Source of the DNA: Cesiribacter sp. SM1
GTDB taxonomy: Bacteria; Bacteroidota; Bacteroidia; Cytophagales; Cyclobacteriaceae
Reading direction: 5' to 3'
DNA length: 64,000 nt
Assembly (NCBI RefSeq): GCF_020178975.1
Contig: NZ_JAHXBU010000046.1
Coordinates: 186,001 to 250,000, forward strand
The notes below the pieces were generated by a model, which searched no databases, was not told the DNA's origin, and worked only from the letters and a program-made list of their open reading frames with translations. Positions within the stretch are counted from its first letter, which is position 1, and each line of letters opens with the position of its first letter. Positions 46,752 to 55,128 of the stretch are shown here, one piece after another. The translations under genes and the position numbers were made by a program.

Positions 46752-46783
46752 CAAAAATAGGGTTTCGGTTGGTTTATTGCCAA
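46752..46783 (-). promoter_or_regulatory. Bacteroidota-type promoter of guaA
   Basis: On the minus strand TTG (46783-46781), 21 bases, then TATTTTTG (46759-46752), an exact TAnnTTTG. The -7 element ends only five bases before the guaA ATG. Confidence 0.65.
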
Positions 46784-46887
46784 TCCTGCCGCCGCTTAAG
46801 TTTGAGCAATTGTAAATAGTATTGGTTTACTCCTGCTGTTTTGGCACGGAGTTTGGTTTAGTTCTTCTGAAACATACTCTTCTCAAC

Positions 46888-47235
46888 ATGAAAAAATTTT
46901 TAAAAATTGGTGTAGCCTCCCTGTTTGTGATGGCAGCACTTAGCTTTTCTGAAACCAGCCACGCCCAGGCACAGCGGGGCGGCCATGGGTACCACCAAAA
47001 CGACTACAGCCATAAAAAAGGGGGACCTCCTGCCTGGGCACCGGCACATGGTTACCGGCAGAAGCAAGATAAGCATCACCATAAGCACAACGACAAGAAG
47101 CACAAACATGCGCACGATTGTTGCCATGACAGCCATCATGAAAGAGACCGGCATCATCATGAGGTAGTGAGGGCCAGAAAACGCACCGAAGTTCCGCTAC
47201 CAAAACGCACTGTTGTGATTGTGCACACGCATTAG
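46888..47235 (+). CDS. histidine-rich secreted protein
   Basis: A 115-residue exported protein: signal peptide MKKFLKIGVASLFVMAALSF, cleaved near the alanine before QAQRGGHGY, then a short basic protein with about 20 histidines (KHHHKHNDKKHKHAHDCCHD, RHHHE) and a CC pair. This is the composition of periplasmic metal-buffering proteins that hold nickel, zinc, copper or cobalt; the metal is unknown. The C-terminal tail is basic (ARKRTEVPLPKRTVVIV). The start at 46888 fits the signal peptide; an earlier ATG-like start would add 22 non-signal residues. Confidence 0.8.
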   Translation: MKKFLKIGVASLFVMAALSFSETSHAQAQRGGHGYHQNDYSHKKGGPPAWAPAHGYRQKQDKHHHKHNDKKHKHAHDCCHDSHHERDRHHHEVVRARKRTEVPLPKRTVVIVHTH

Positions 47236-47360
47236 TAGCAGATGGGAAACAGCGGGAACAGCCCGTTAAGATATACCCCGGCAAGCCTGGAGTGAAGGCA
47301 AGACAGAAGAAAGCGCTTGCCGGGAAAAATTGATTAAGTGTAGGTTAAAAGTGGAAATGG

Positions 47361-47393
47361 AAAGGCCCCAGGCAGTTGCCAGGGGCCTTTTTT
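47361..47393. terminator. terminator between the His-rich gene and the SIMPL gene
   Basis: AAAGGCCCC and GGGGCCTTT form a nine-base stem with a loop that itself holds GGCA/TGCC; T-run follows on the plus side. It lies between convergent genes. Confidence 0.85.
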
Positions 47394-47415
47394 AATGCAT
47401 TTTGTTTTATGTAGC

Positions 47416-48177
47416 TTATGGCTCCAGGGTCCAGATCACCAGAATCTGGTCTGTCATTTCTATGGTCTGAATTTCTGTTTGCGGAAAATCAGCAGCCTGT
47501 TTTCTCATTTCTGCAACACCACTATATCCTACTGTGGCTTCATAAGGCCTGATTCCCTGCTGTCCATAATCGATCTTGCGGATAGAACCCAGCCTGATGT
47601 TGGCAGAGCGGGCAATCACAGAGGCTTTTTCTCTTGCATCCTGTATGGCTTTTCTGATCAGCTCGTCTTTAACCTGCTGCTGCAGTTTATCTGAAAGTCC
47701 AAAGGAAAATTGAAAAGTTACGCCCTCCTGGGTATTGGCAAAAACATTGGTGAGCTTGGTCATGCGCTGCTGATCTAAGGGAAAGCGCACTTCCATGGTC
47801 TGGCTGGCAGTATAGCCGTTGCGGAACATGCGGCCATCGCGCCATTCGTTGTTCTCGTTCAGAAAGAACTGGCTTGTTTTGATCTCATCCTTCCTGAAAC
47901 CGGCTTCCTGTAGCTTCTTGAGGAGTTGCTCTACCTGCTCAGTTACAATCTGTACCGAACGGCCTGCTTCTGTATTTGTATTTTGCACCTGAATCATAAC
48001 GATTGTCTGGTCGGGCTGCACCCGCATACGGCCCTGTCCCTGCACTTCGATTATACCGGAGGTTGTATTAATCGGCTGTGGCGACTGAGAGGTTGTTTGT
48101 GCGCTGGCAAAGAAGCTTATGCCTGCAATAGTCAGGAGAGAAAGCAGTGATCGGATTTTTAATGTTTTGGTGCTCAT
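47416..48177 (-). CDS. SIMPL (DUF541) domain exported protein
   Basis: A 253-residue exported protein: signal peptide near residues 10-27 (SLLSLLTIAGISFFASA), then a SIMPL domain with GIIEVQGQGRMRVQPDQTIV, FRKDEIKTSQF, and AIQDAREKASVIARSANI. The family is named for an IRAK-binding mouse protein; bacterial members are periplasmic, of unclear role. It follows hisB by 77 bases on the same strand and may be read through from it. Confidence 0.9.
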   Translation of the reverse strand: MSTKTLKIRSLLSLLTIAGISFFASAQTTSQSPQPINTTSGIIEVQGQGRMRVQPDQTIVMIQVQNTNTEAGRSVQIVTEQVEQLLKKLQEAGFRKDEIKTSQFFLNENNEWRDGRMFRNGYTASQTMEVRFPLDQQRMTKLTNVFANTQEGVTFQFSFGLSDKLQQQVKDELIRKAIQDAREKASVIARSANIRLGSIRKIDYGQQGIRPYEATVGYSGVAEMRKQAADFPQTEIQTIEMTDQILVIWTLEP

Positions 48178-48254
48178 ATTAAACTTTTATAGAAGAACGC
48201 AGAATCCAGAAATAGCTGTTATTACCTCACAAAAAATTTAACAGCAGTCTTTTA

Positions 48255-49355
48255 TTATAACATCCCCTTAGTGCTGGGTAAATGCTGCAGGCTGTTCACA
48301 TCGCGCTTTACGGCCATACGAATGGAGCGGGCAAGCCCCTTAAAGATTGCTTCTATTTTATGATGTTCGTTCTGGCCTTCGCACTTTATGTTAAGGTTGC
48401 AGCGGGCGCCATCGGTAAATGACTTAAAGAAGTGGTAGAACATTTCTGTTGGCATATCACCAACCCTCTCCCGCCTGAAATCTGCCTCCCAGACCAGCCA
48501 GGGGCGTCCGCCAAAATCAAGGGCTACCTGAGCCAGGGCATCGTCCATTACCAGCGAAAATCCATAGCGCTCCATGCCCCGCTTATCAAACAGGGCTTTG
48601 GCAAAGGCCTCGCCTAAAGCTATGGCTGTATCTTCAATGGTGTGGTGTTCATCAACTTCAAGATCTCCATTTACACGCAGGTAAATGCTGATGCCGCTGT
48701 GCCTGGCCAGCTGATCAAGCATGTGATCGAAGAAATGCAGACCGGTTTTAATATCGCTCCTGCCTTGCTCATCCAGGCTAATCTCAAGCTCAATTTTTGT
48801 TTCGCGGGTGTTGCGCACTACGCTTGCCTTGCGCAGCGGAAGCAGAAGATGATCTGTGATTTCTTTCCAGCTGGTGCTGGTAAGTTCAGCGCCTTCCACT
48901 GGTGCTGTACCTATAAATATAGCTTTAGCACCCAGGTTCTTTGCCAGCTGCACATCGGTACGACGGTCTCCTATCACATAGGAGTTCGCCAGGTCGTACT
49001 CTCCTGCAAGGTAACGCTTCATCATGCCAACGCCTGGCTTACGGCTCTCCAGCCCCTCATGCTCAAAGCTGCGGTCTATCAGCACTTCATCAAATACCAC
49101 ACCTTCGCCTTCCAGTGTTCTAAGCATTTTGTTGTGGGCAGGCCAGAAGGTTTCTTCAGGAAAGCTATCGGTACCCAGTCCATCCTGGTTGGTGACCATC
49201 ACAAACTCATAGTCTGTTAATTCCCGAAGCTGGCGCAGGGCACCAATGGCACCGGGCAGAAATTCAAGCTTTTCAAGTGAATCTACCTGGAAATCCTGCG
49301 GCGGCTCCACAATGATGGTGCCGTCCCTATCTATGAACAAGGCTCTTTTTTTCAT
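48255..49355 (-). CDS. hisB: bifunctional histidinol-phosphatase / imidazoleglycerol-phosphate dehydratase
   Basis: Steps 6 and 8 of histidine synthesis in one 366-residue protein. Residues 1 to about 165 are a HAD phosphatase ([32 protein letters not shown]). The rest is the dehydratase with manganese-binding [18 protein letters not shown] and EHHKIEA, ending LPSTKGML. It follows hisC after about 100 bases. No hisH, hisA, hisF or hisI follows; the operon seems to stop here. Confidence 0.96.
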   Translation of the reverse strand: MKKRALFIDRDGTIIVEPPQDFQVDSLEKLEFLPGAIGALRQLRELTDYEFVMVTNQDGLGTDSFPEETFWPAHNKMLRTLEGEGVVFDEVLIDRSFEHEGLESRKPGVGMMKRYLAGEYDLANSYVIGDRRTDVQLAKNLGAKAIFIGTAPVEGAELTSTSWKEITDHLLLPLRKASVVRNTRETKIELEISLDEQGRSDIKTGLHFFDHMLDQLARHSGISIYLRVNGDLEVDEHHTIEDTAIALGEAFAKALFDKRGMERYGFSLVMDDALAQVALDFGGRPWLVWEADFRRERVGDMPTEMFYHFFKSFTDGARCNLNIKCEGQNEHHKIEAIFKGLARSIRMAVKRDVNSLQHLPSTKGML

Positions 49356-49458
49356 GGGTGTGGTGTGGGTATGGGGTATGAGGCCTCAGGTACTAGCGCC
49401 AGGACAGGCATACGCTTAGCCTTACACTTTTTTAGGCTTAGGATATAAAAGATTGAGA

Positions 49459-50526
49459 CTATGCTTCCTGCTTTAGTTTTTCAGGAAAGGCTGCCATTGC
49501 TTCCAGAAGTTGTTCGTTTTCGTCAGGAGTACCAATGGTGATGCGCAGGCATTCCTCACAAAGCTTTACCCGGGAGCGATCGCGAACTACAATTCCCTTT
49601 TCTAACAGAAAATTATACATGGCACGCGCCTCCTGCACCTTTACCAGAATAAAATTGGCATCAGTAGGATACACCTTTTCCACCAGGGGAAGTTCGGTGA
49701 GCTTTTTTGCCAGCTGCTCGCGCTCATACAGCGTGAGCGATACCTGCCGCTTCATTTTATCGCGGTTGGTGATGGCACGCAAAGCATATTCCTGGGTTAG
49801 CTGATTGATATTGTAGGGCGGCTTGATCTTGTCCAGTAGGTCTACCAGCTCTTTTGAGCCGAAGGCCATGCCCAGGCGAAGTGCTGCCAGACCCCAGGCT
49901 TTGCTGAAAGTTTGCAGTACCACCAGGTTAGGGTACTCATCCAGCTTACAGGTCCAGGATTCCTCTTTGCAGAAATCTATATAAGCCTCATCGACAACAA
50001 CAAGGCCCGGAAAACCTTTCAGGATCTGCTCTACAGCACCTTTTTCCATTAGGTTAGCCGTGGGGTTGTTGGGCGAGCAGATGAATAATATTTTACTATT
50101 GGCATTGGCCTGCTGCAGCACCGCTTCGGCATCAAGGCTGAAATCCGAACGAAGAAGCACTTCTTTAACCTCTACGGCATTGATGTTGGCGCTAACGCTG
50201 TACATGCCATAGGTTGGAGGCAGTATGATGATGTGGTCTTCTCCGGGCCTGCAGAAAGCACGGATCAGCAGGTCAATAGGCTCATCGGAACCGTTGCCCA
50301 GGAAAATCTGATCGGCTGGTACTTCTTTCAGGCGTGCCAGCATCCGCTTAACCCTGCGCTGGTGCGGGTCGGGATAGCGGTTAAAGTCTTCGGCAGTGGC
50401 AGAGCCAAAACTGTTTTCGTTGGCATCCAGAAATACACTGGCTGTGCCGGAAAACTCGTCGCGCGCAGATGAATAAGGCGAAAGCCCCAGCAGGTGAGGG
50501 CGCAAAAGTTTCTGTAGACTAAACAT
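49459..50526 (-). CDS. hisC: histidinol-phosphate aminotransferase
   Basis: Step 7 of histidine synthesis. The 355-residue fold-I PLP enzyme has FLDANENSFG, the PLP lysine in LQTFSKAWGLAALRLG near residue 210, and RDRSRVKLCEECLRITIGTP at the end. It overlaps hisD by eight bases. Confidence 0.95.
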   Translation of the reverse strand: MFSLQKLLRPHLLGLSPYSSARDEFSGTASVFLDANENSFGSATAEDFNRYPDPHQRRVKRMLARLKEVPADQIFLGNGSDEPIDLLIRAFCRPGEDHIIILPPTYGMYSVSANINAVEVKEVLLRSDFSLDAEAVLQQANANSKILFICSPNNPTANLMEKGAVEQILKGFPGLVVVDEAYIDFCKEESWTCKLDEYPNLVVLQTFSKAWGLAALRLGMAFGSKELVDLLDKIKPPYNINQLTQEYALRAITNRDKMKRQVSLTLYEREQLAKKLTELPLVEKVYPTDANFILVKVQEARAMYNFLLEKGIVVRDRSRVKLCEECLRITIGTPDENEQLLEAMAAFPEKLKQEA

Positions 50527-51811
50527 CTCCCTTGAGTGTATTTAAACGTACGGTAACTGCATTTGCATGAGCGTGCAGGTGTTCGGCTTCGGCCATTACC
50601 TGAACAATCGGACCAAGTCGCTTCAGTCCCTCCTCACTTATCTCCTGGAAGGTAATCTTCTTCACAAAGCTATCGAGCGAAACGCCGCTGTAAGCCCTTG
50701 CAAAACCACTGGTTGGCAGGGTATGGTTGGTGCCGGAGGCATAGTCGCCTGCAGATTCGGGCGTGAGGTGCCCCAGGAACACAGAACCGGCATTCACCAC
50801 CTTTTCGGCTACTTCTGTAGCATTATCCACTGCCAGTATTAGGTGTTCGGCTGCATACTCATTCAGGAAATCCATAGCATCATCCAGATCCTTCAATACA
50901 ATAAGCCTGCTGTTTGCGAGTGCTGCTGCGGCCATTTCTTTGCGGGGAAGCTCTTTCAGCTGCTTTCCAATTTCTACATTAACTGCCTCTGCAAAATTTG
51001 ACTCAGAGGTTACCAGCATCGCCTGGCTATCGGCACCATGCTCGGCCTGCGACAGCAGATCGGCAGCAATAAAAGCCGGATTGGCAGATGAATCGGCAAG
51101 TATAGCCACTTCCGATGGGCCCGCAGGCATATCAATGGCTACACCTTTCTGTGCCGCCACCAGCTTGGCAGCTGTAACATACTGGTTACCCGGGCCAAAG
51201 ATTTTATCAACCTTGGGAATACTCTCTGTGCCATACATCATGGCAGCAATGGCCTGTGCACCACCTGTTTTAAAAATTTTGGTAATTCCCAGCAGGTTTG
51301 CCGTATACAGAATGGCCGGATGCACCTGTCCGTTGCGGTTAGGAGGCGTACAGAGCACAAGTTCTTTACAGCCGGCAATGCGGGCAGGCACACCCAGCAT
51401 CAGCACGGTAGAGAAGAGTGGCGCAGTACCACCCGGCACATAGAGCCCTACCCTTTCTATGGGCACACTTTTTCGCATGCAGCGAACACCTGGCTGGGTC
51501 TCCACTACAAGCGGTGGCTGCTGCTGCGCCCTGTGAAATTTATCAATGTTAATGATGGCCTGCTCAATGGCACTCTTCAGGTCCTCATCAACATCGGCTG
51601 CTGCTGCTTTTAACTCTTCGGGAGTTACCGCCAGGCTATCCAGGTGCACCAGGTCAAATTCAAGCGCGAATTTAACCAGGGCATTGTCGCCATTGCGTTT
51701 TACCTTTTCCATGATTGGCTTTACAATCCTGCGCACTTTTTTGAGTTTTACACTCGGGCGCTGCAGGTATTTGGCCCAATCTTCTCTTGGCGGATTTTTT
51801 ACAATTTCCAT
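50519..51811 (-). CDS. hisD: histidinol dehydrogenase
   Basis: Last two oxidations of histidine synthesis. The 430 residues include YVPGGTAPLFSTVLMLGVPA, KIFGPGNQYVTAAK and the GPSEVAILAD segment, the zinc-ligand region SQAEHGADSQA, and HAHANAVTVRL at the C-terminus. It follows hisG by 38 bases. Confidence 0.96.
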   Translation of the reverse strand: MEIVKNPPREDWAKYLQRPSVKLKKVRRIVKPIMEKVKRNGDNALVKFALEFDLVHLDSLAVTPEELKAAAADVDEDLKSAIEQAIINIDKFHRAQQQPPLVVETQPGVRCMRKSVPIERVGLYVPGGTAPLFSTVLMLGVPARIAGCKELVLCTPPNRNGQVHPAILYTANLLGITKIFKTGGAQAIAAMMYGTESIPKVDKIFGPGNQYVTAAKLVAAQKGVAIDMPAGPSEVAILADSSANPAFIAADLLSQAEHGADSQAMLVTSESNFAEAVNVEIGKQLKELPRKEMAAAALANSRLIVLKDLDDAMDFLNEYAAEHLILAVDNATEVAEKVVNAGSVFLGHLTPESAGDYASGTNHTLPTSGFARAYSGVSLDSFVKKITFQEISEEGLKRLGPIVQVMAEAEHLHAHANAVTVRLNTLKGDV

Positions 51812-51849
51812 AAGACCTTAGCGGTAATGGCTTTAGCTTGAAGATGAGA

Positions 51850-52707
51850 TTATAATATCATTTTTTCAATTGGAACCACCAGAATTCCTTCGGCACCAGC
51901 TTCTTTCAGCTGGTCTATTACTTCCCAGAATTCATCTTCCTGTATTACTGAATGAACAGAGTTCCATCCTTTTTCTGCCAGCGGCAGCACCGTGGGACTA
52001 CGCATGCCCGGCAAAATGTTGATGATGGTTTGCAGCGATGCCTCCGGCGCATTGAGCAGAATATACTTATTTTTCTGACCTTTTTGTACAGAATTTATCC
52101 TGAACAGCAGTTTATCCAGCAGTTGCTGTTTTTCCTGCGACAGCTCCTTGTTCCTGATGAGCACCGCTTCCGATTTATAAATGGTTTCCACTTCTTTCAG
52201 GCCATTCATAAAAAGGGTACTGCCGGAGCTTACAATATCACAAATGGCATCTGCCAGGCCAATGCTGGGTGCAATTTCTACAGATCCGCTAATTACGTGG
52301 ATATTGGCTGTTACACCATGTTCCTGCAGGTAATCTTCAAGAATCCTGGGGTAAGAGGTAGCAATGTTACCACCCTGTAAATCCTGTACACTGCTGTAAT
52401 CTATATGCTTTGGCACAGCCAGCGATAACCGGCATTTGGAGAAGCCAAGCTTTTTTGCCACCTCAACCTGCCGGCCGGTTTCGTACCATACGTTTTCTCC
52501 TACAATCCCCAGATCGGCCACACCGTCTTCTACATAGCCGGGAATATCATCATCGCGCAAAAAGAGAAACTCAATGGGAAAATTGGCAGCTTCGCTTTTA
52601 AGGGTGCGCATGCCATTGTTCACTTTTATGCCACACTCTTTGATGAGGTTGAGTGAGTCTTCACTTAACCTGCCACTTTTCTGAATGGCTATACGTAGTT
52701 TTTCCAT
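51850..52707 (-). CDS. hisG: ATP phosphoribosyltransferase, long form
   Basis: First committed step of histidine synthesis, feedback-inhibited by histidine. The 285-residue length and C-terminal ACT-like regulatory domain (last 75 residues, LLNAPEASLQTIINILPGMRSPT) mark the long, HisZ-independent form. PRPP-binding region EIAPSIGLADAICDIVSSGS is intact. It is preceded by a leader with a histidine-rich peptide and hairpins, with the ATG ten bases after a small stem-loop. Confidence 0.96.
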   Translation of the reverse strand: MEKLRIAIQKSGRLSEDSLNLIKECGIKVNNGMRTLKSEAANFPIEFLFLRDDDIPGYVEDGVADLGIVGENVWYETGRQVEVAKKLGFSKCRLSLAVPKHIDYSSVQDLQGGNIATSYPRILEDYLQEHGVTANIHVISGSVEIAPSIGLADAICDIVSSGSTLFMNGLKEVETIYKSEAVLIRNKELSQEKQQLLDKLLFRINSVQKGQKNKYILLNAPEASLQTIINILPGMRSPTVLPLAEKGWNSVHSVIQEDEFWEVIDQLKEAGAEGILVVPIEKMIL

Positions 52708-52717
52708 AAGTGCCGGA

Positions 52718-52800
52718 AGGCCTAAGGGCCTGCTTGGGGAAGATTGCTAAAAAGAAAGAAGAAAGAGAGAAAAGGCTTTGCCTGGGCGCCTGGTTTAGGC
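52718..52800 (-). promoter_or_regulatory. candidate his attenuator region
   Basis: On the transcript between the leader stop and hisG there are repeated short complementary arms: GCCT (52800-52797), AGGC (52791-52788), AGGC (52783-52780) and GCCT (52776-52773), the last followed by a pyrimidine stretch with T-runs. Then AGGCC-CTTA-GGCCT at 52718-52731 lies ten bases before the hisG start. The arms can pair in alternative ways, as an attenuator needs. The stems are short, and whether control is by termination or by hiding the hisG start is not decided. Confidence 0.5.
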
Positions 52801-52878
52801 ATGATGGTGGTGTACTGCCTGCCAATGATGTGGCGCAGTAAAAAAAAGACAATGGTGATGATGTAGCAAAGCGATCAT
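52795..52878 (-). CDS. hisL: his operon leader peptide, ten histidine codons
   Basis: A 27-codon frame ATG to TAA with histidine at residues 6-9, 17-18 and 23-26 (HHHH, HH, HHHH), plus Trp, Cys and Phe. It lies 88 bases before hisG, is preceded by a consensus promoter, and is followed by complementary arms. The histidine clusters are what a ribosome would stall on when charged tRNA-His is scarce, so this is very likely the sensor of a his attenuator. The ATG lies only a few bases after the predicted transcription start. Confidence 0.85.
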   Translation of the reverse strand: MIALLHHHHCLFFTAPHHWQAVHHHHA

Positions 52879-52884
52879 GTCCGG

Positions 52885-52914
52885 CAAAAATAACTAAGTT
52901 TTTGGAATGTGCAA
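52885..52914 (-). promoter_or_regulatory. consensus promoter of hisL-hisGDCB
   Basis: On the minus strand TTG (52914-52912), exactly 19 bases, then TATTTTTG (52892-52885), a full match to the Bacteroidota -33/-7 promoter. It lies just after the dps terminator and six bases before the leader ATG. Confidence 0.8.
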
Positions 52915-52918
52915 GAAA

Positions 52919-52944
52919 AAAAGCATCCGCCCTAAGGCGGATGC
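52919..52944 (-). terminator. terminator after dps
   Basis: GCATCCGCC and GGCGGATGC form a perfect nine-base stem followed on the minus strand by TTTTTTT, ending dps and insulating the his promoter next to it. Confidence 0.92.
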
Positions 52945-52952
52945 ACGATCAT

Positions 52953-53513
52953 CTAAATTTTTGCCTTTGATTTGGCCGAAGCTTCTTTTTCTGCACCTGC
53001 AGCAGCACGGTCGCCAGCCCCATCTGAGCTTATTTTCTTTGGCTTGTTCTTTTCCAGGTAGGAAGAGAGCATCCAGCAGTTTTTCTCCAGGTCGCCAATG
53101 TAGCTGCCCAGTAAATCAACGGTACCTTCGTCTTCGGCTTCGGAAGCTGCCTTGGTAACGTTGCGGCCCAGCTTAATAAGGGTAGAGAAATCGTTCAGGA
53201 TCTCCTGCACCATTTCGTGTTCATCCAGGTTGCCTGATACTTCTTTGATCTGTGAGATCTTCAGGTAATCTGAAAGTTGGCTGATGGGCTGTACACGCAG
53301 GGTTAGGATACGCTCCGCGATATCGTCGATTTTGGTGTTTGCATCAGTATAAAACTGCTCAAACTTTTCGTGTAGCACAAAAAAGTCCTGGCTTCTTAGG
53401 TTCCAGTGGAAGTTGCGCAGTTTCTGGTAGTGCAACTGGTAGGAAGCCAGCAGGTCATTCAGGTTTTTGGCTACTATGTCTACTTTCTTTCTGTCGAGGT
53501 GTAAATAATCCAT
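52953..53513 (-). CDS. dps: Dps-family ferritin-like protein
   Basis: DNA protection and iron storage under starvation or oxidative stress. The 186 residues carry the Dps ferroxidase signature: NFHWNL (His, Trp), then HEKFEQFYTDANTKIDDIAERI with Asp and Glu ligands, at about residues 34-70. The C-terminal tail is long, Ala/Lys-rich (AGDRAAAGAEKEASAKSKAK), resembling the lysine-rich tails that bind DNA in other Dps proteins. Single gene with its own terminator. Confidence 0.94.
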   Translation of the reverse strand: MDYLHLDRKKVDIVAKNLNDLLASYQLHYQKLRNFHWNLRSQDFFVLHEKFEQFYTDANTKIDDIAERILTLRVQPISQLSDYLKISQIKEVSGNLDEHEMVQEILNDFSTLIKLGRNVTKAASEAEDEGTVDLLGSYIGDLEKNCWMLSSYLEKNKPKKISSDGAGDRAAAGAEKEASAKSKAKI

Positions 53514-53668
53514 TTTATCTTTAAGGTTTGTACCATATAAACCCTAAAAGAGGCACAAGGTTTTGTGAATTAACCCCTGGCAGAAGGTGTAAAGCAGGGG
53601 AAGAAAACCAGGCAGCCTGCTGTGCTGCTCCGCTCCAAACCCTTGCATATAGGAGAGCCTGCTGATTA

Positions 53669-54007
53669 TCAGCCTCCTGCTTTTTTGGCCTTATAGTTCA
53701 TTTGCTGAAGCAGGCCCAATACCTTATCTCGATTATCGCCCTGGATAATAATTTCGCCTTCCTTGGCAGATCCGCCCACACCACATTTGTTCTTCAGGGT
53801 TTTGGCAAGGTCCTGCAGGTCTTCGTCTTTGCCAACAAAGCCAGTGATTATGGTTGCCTGCTTGCCGCCTTTGAACCTGTCGAGCAGTACCTTTAAGTTT
53901 TGCTGCTGTGGGGGCAGGGTTTCCTGCTGGCCCTCTCCCTCCTGCTGGTATTCAAAATCCGGATTTGTGGAGTATACGATCCCTGTACGGTTTTTATTTT
54001 TTGCCAT
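53669..54007 (-). CDS. SUI1/eIF1-like translation factor (YciH type)
   Basis: A 112-residue protein whose last 75 residues form a SUI1 domain: [46 protein letters not shown]. The N-terminus is a glutamine-rich low-complexity tail. Bacterial YciH proteins affect start-codon choice or act under stress. Separate gene, 123 bases before menA's end. Confidence 0.9.
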   Translation of the reverse strand: MAKNKNRTGIVYSTNPDFEYQQEGEGQQETLPPQQQNLKVLLDRFKGGKQATIITGFVGKDEDLQDLAKTLKNKCGVGGSAKEGEIIIQGDNRDKVLGLLQQMNYKAKKAGG

Positions 54008-54130
54008 CTGAATCTGGGTTTAATAACGCATCAATTAATATACTCACAGCACGGCAGGGTGTTCGGACCAGCCAAGCAACATATGCAGAAGGCGCTAAAC
54101 ATCCGCAACCCCACAGGACTGCACCAGCAC

Positions 54131-55042
54131 CTAATAACTGGCTAAAAGATGGCCTATGCCAAACAGGAGCACGAACAAAAGCGTGCTAAGCGCCAGCTGC
54201 TTAAGATAAGGATCAAGTGCCTTTGCATCAGTATACTGTCTAACGGCCTTCAGGTTCCTGAAAAACAGAGGAACACTTAGCATGAATAGAAACTGCCAGG
54301 GCGACTGGTACTCCAGCAGCACATATGCCAGGGCTACTATGATGCCTCCCACCAGCAAAAAGGTGTGATAGTACACTGCTTTTTGCCTGCCTATTCTTAC
54401 CGGAACAGAGCGCTTGCCTGCAAGCCTGTCGGATTCTATATCCCTGATGTTGTTTACATTGAGTACGCCAGCAGAATATAGGCCGCTGCTGGTGGCAGGC
54501 AGGAGCAGCTCCCAACCAAGCCAGCCCGCATGCAGGTAAAAGGTACCCAGCACCCCTACCAGCCCAAAGAAGATAAACACGCTGATATCGCCCAGGCCGG
54601 CATAGCCGTAGGGTCTGCTGCCGGAGGTGTAGGTTATGGCTGCAGCAATGGCCAGCAAACCAAGGCCCAAAAAGAAAAAGAATACCTCTTTTACAAAACC
54701 AACAGAAACATAGAGCAGGTACAGGCCGCTGCACAGGGAGAGTATTCCGGCAACAATCATGGCCGAACGCATGGCTTTTGGCGTGATGAGGCCCGCCTGT
54801 ACCGCCCGCTGCGGCCCCTGGCGGTGGGCGCTGTCGGCCCCATGAATACTATCGCCATAGTCGTTGGCCAGGTTTGAGAGCACCTGCAGGAAAACAGTGG
54901 TAACGGATGCCCATACCACCACCTCCCAGTTAAAGGTACCATAAAAGGCTGCCAGAAAACTACCTAACCAGATACTGGACAGTGCCAGCGGCAGGGTTCT
55001 TGGACGGGCCGCCGAAACCCAGGCAGATGCAGAGCTACTCAT
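54131..55042 (-). CDS. menA: 1,4-dihydroxy-2-naphthoate polyprenyltransferase
   Basis: Attaches the isoprenoid tail in menaquinone synthesis, in the inner membrane. The 303-residue UbiA-type protein has the first aspartate motif in NLANDYGDSIHGADSAHRQG (about residues 60-80) and the second in NNIRDIESDRLAGKRS (about 195-210), with eight or nine hydrophobic segments. No other men genes are nearby. It follows the glutathione peroxidase gene by 86 bases on the same strand. Confidence 0.92.
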   Translation of the reverse strand: MSSSASAWVSAARPRTLPLALSSIWLGSFLAAFYGTFNWEVVVWASVTTVFLQVLSNLANDYGDSIHGADSAHRQGPQRAVQAGLITPKAMRSAMIVAGILSLCSGLYLLYVSVGFVKEVFFFFLGLGLLAIAAAITYTSGSRPYGYAGLGDISVFIFFGLVGVLGTFYLHAGWLGWELLLPATSSGLYSAGVLNVNNIRDIESDRLAGKRSVPVRIGRQKAVYYHTFLLVGGIIVALAYVLLEYQSPWQFLFMLSVPLFFRNLKAVRQYTDAKALDPYLKQLALSTLLFVLLFGIGHLLASY

Positions 55043-55128
55043 TTACTCCTTAGAAAAAAGCCCAATGCTCAGCCTGTTCGGCGCGCTGGCCTCCAAAACT
55101 GATCATAGGGCTAATCATTAGACTTTAA

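Noticed and set aside
49356-49458. A second attenuator or promoter in the gap between hisC and hisB
   Set aside because: Only a weak five-base inverted repeat is present and no TAnnTTTG element; not enough to call.
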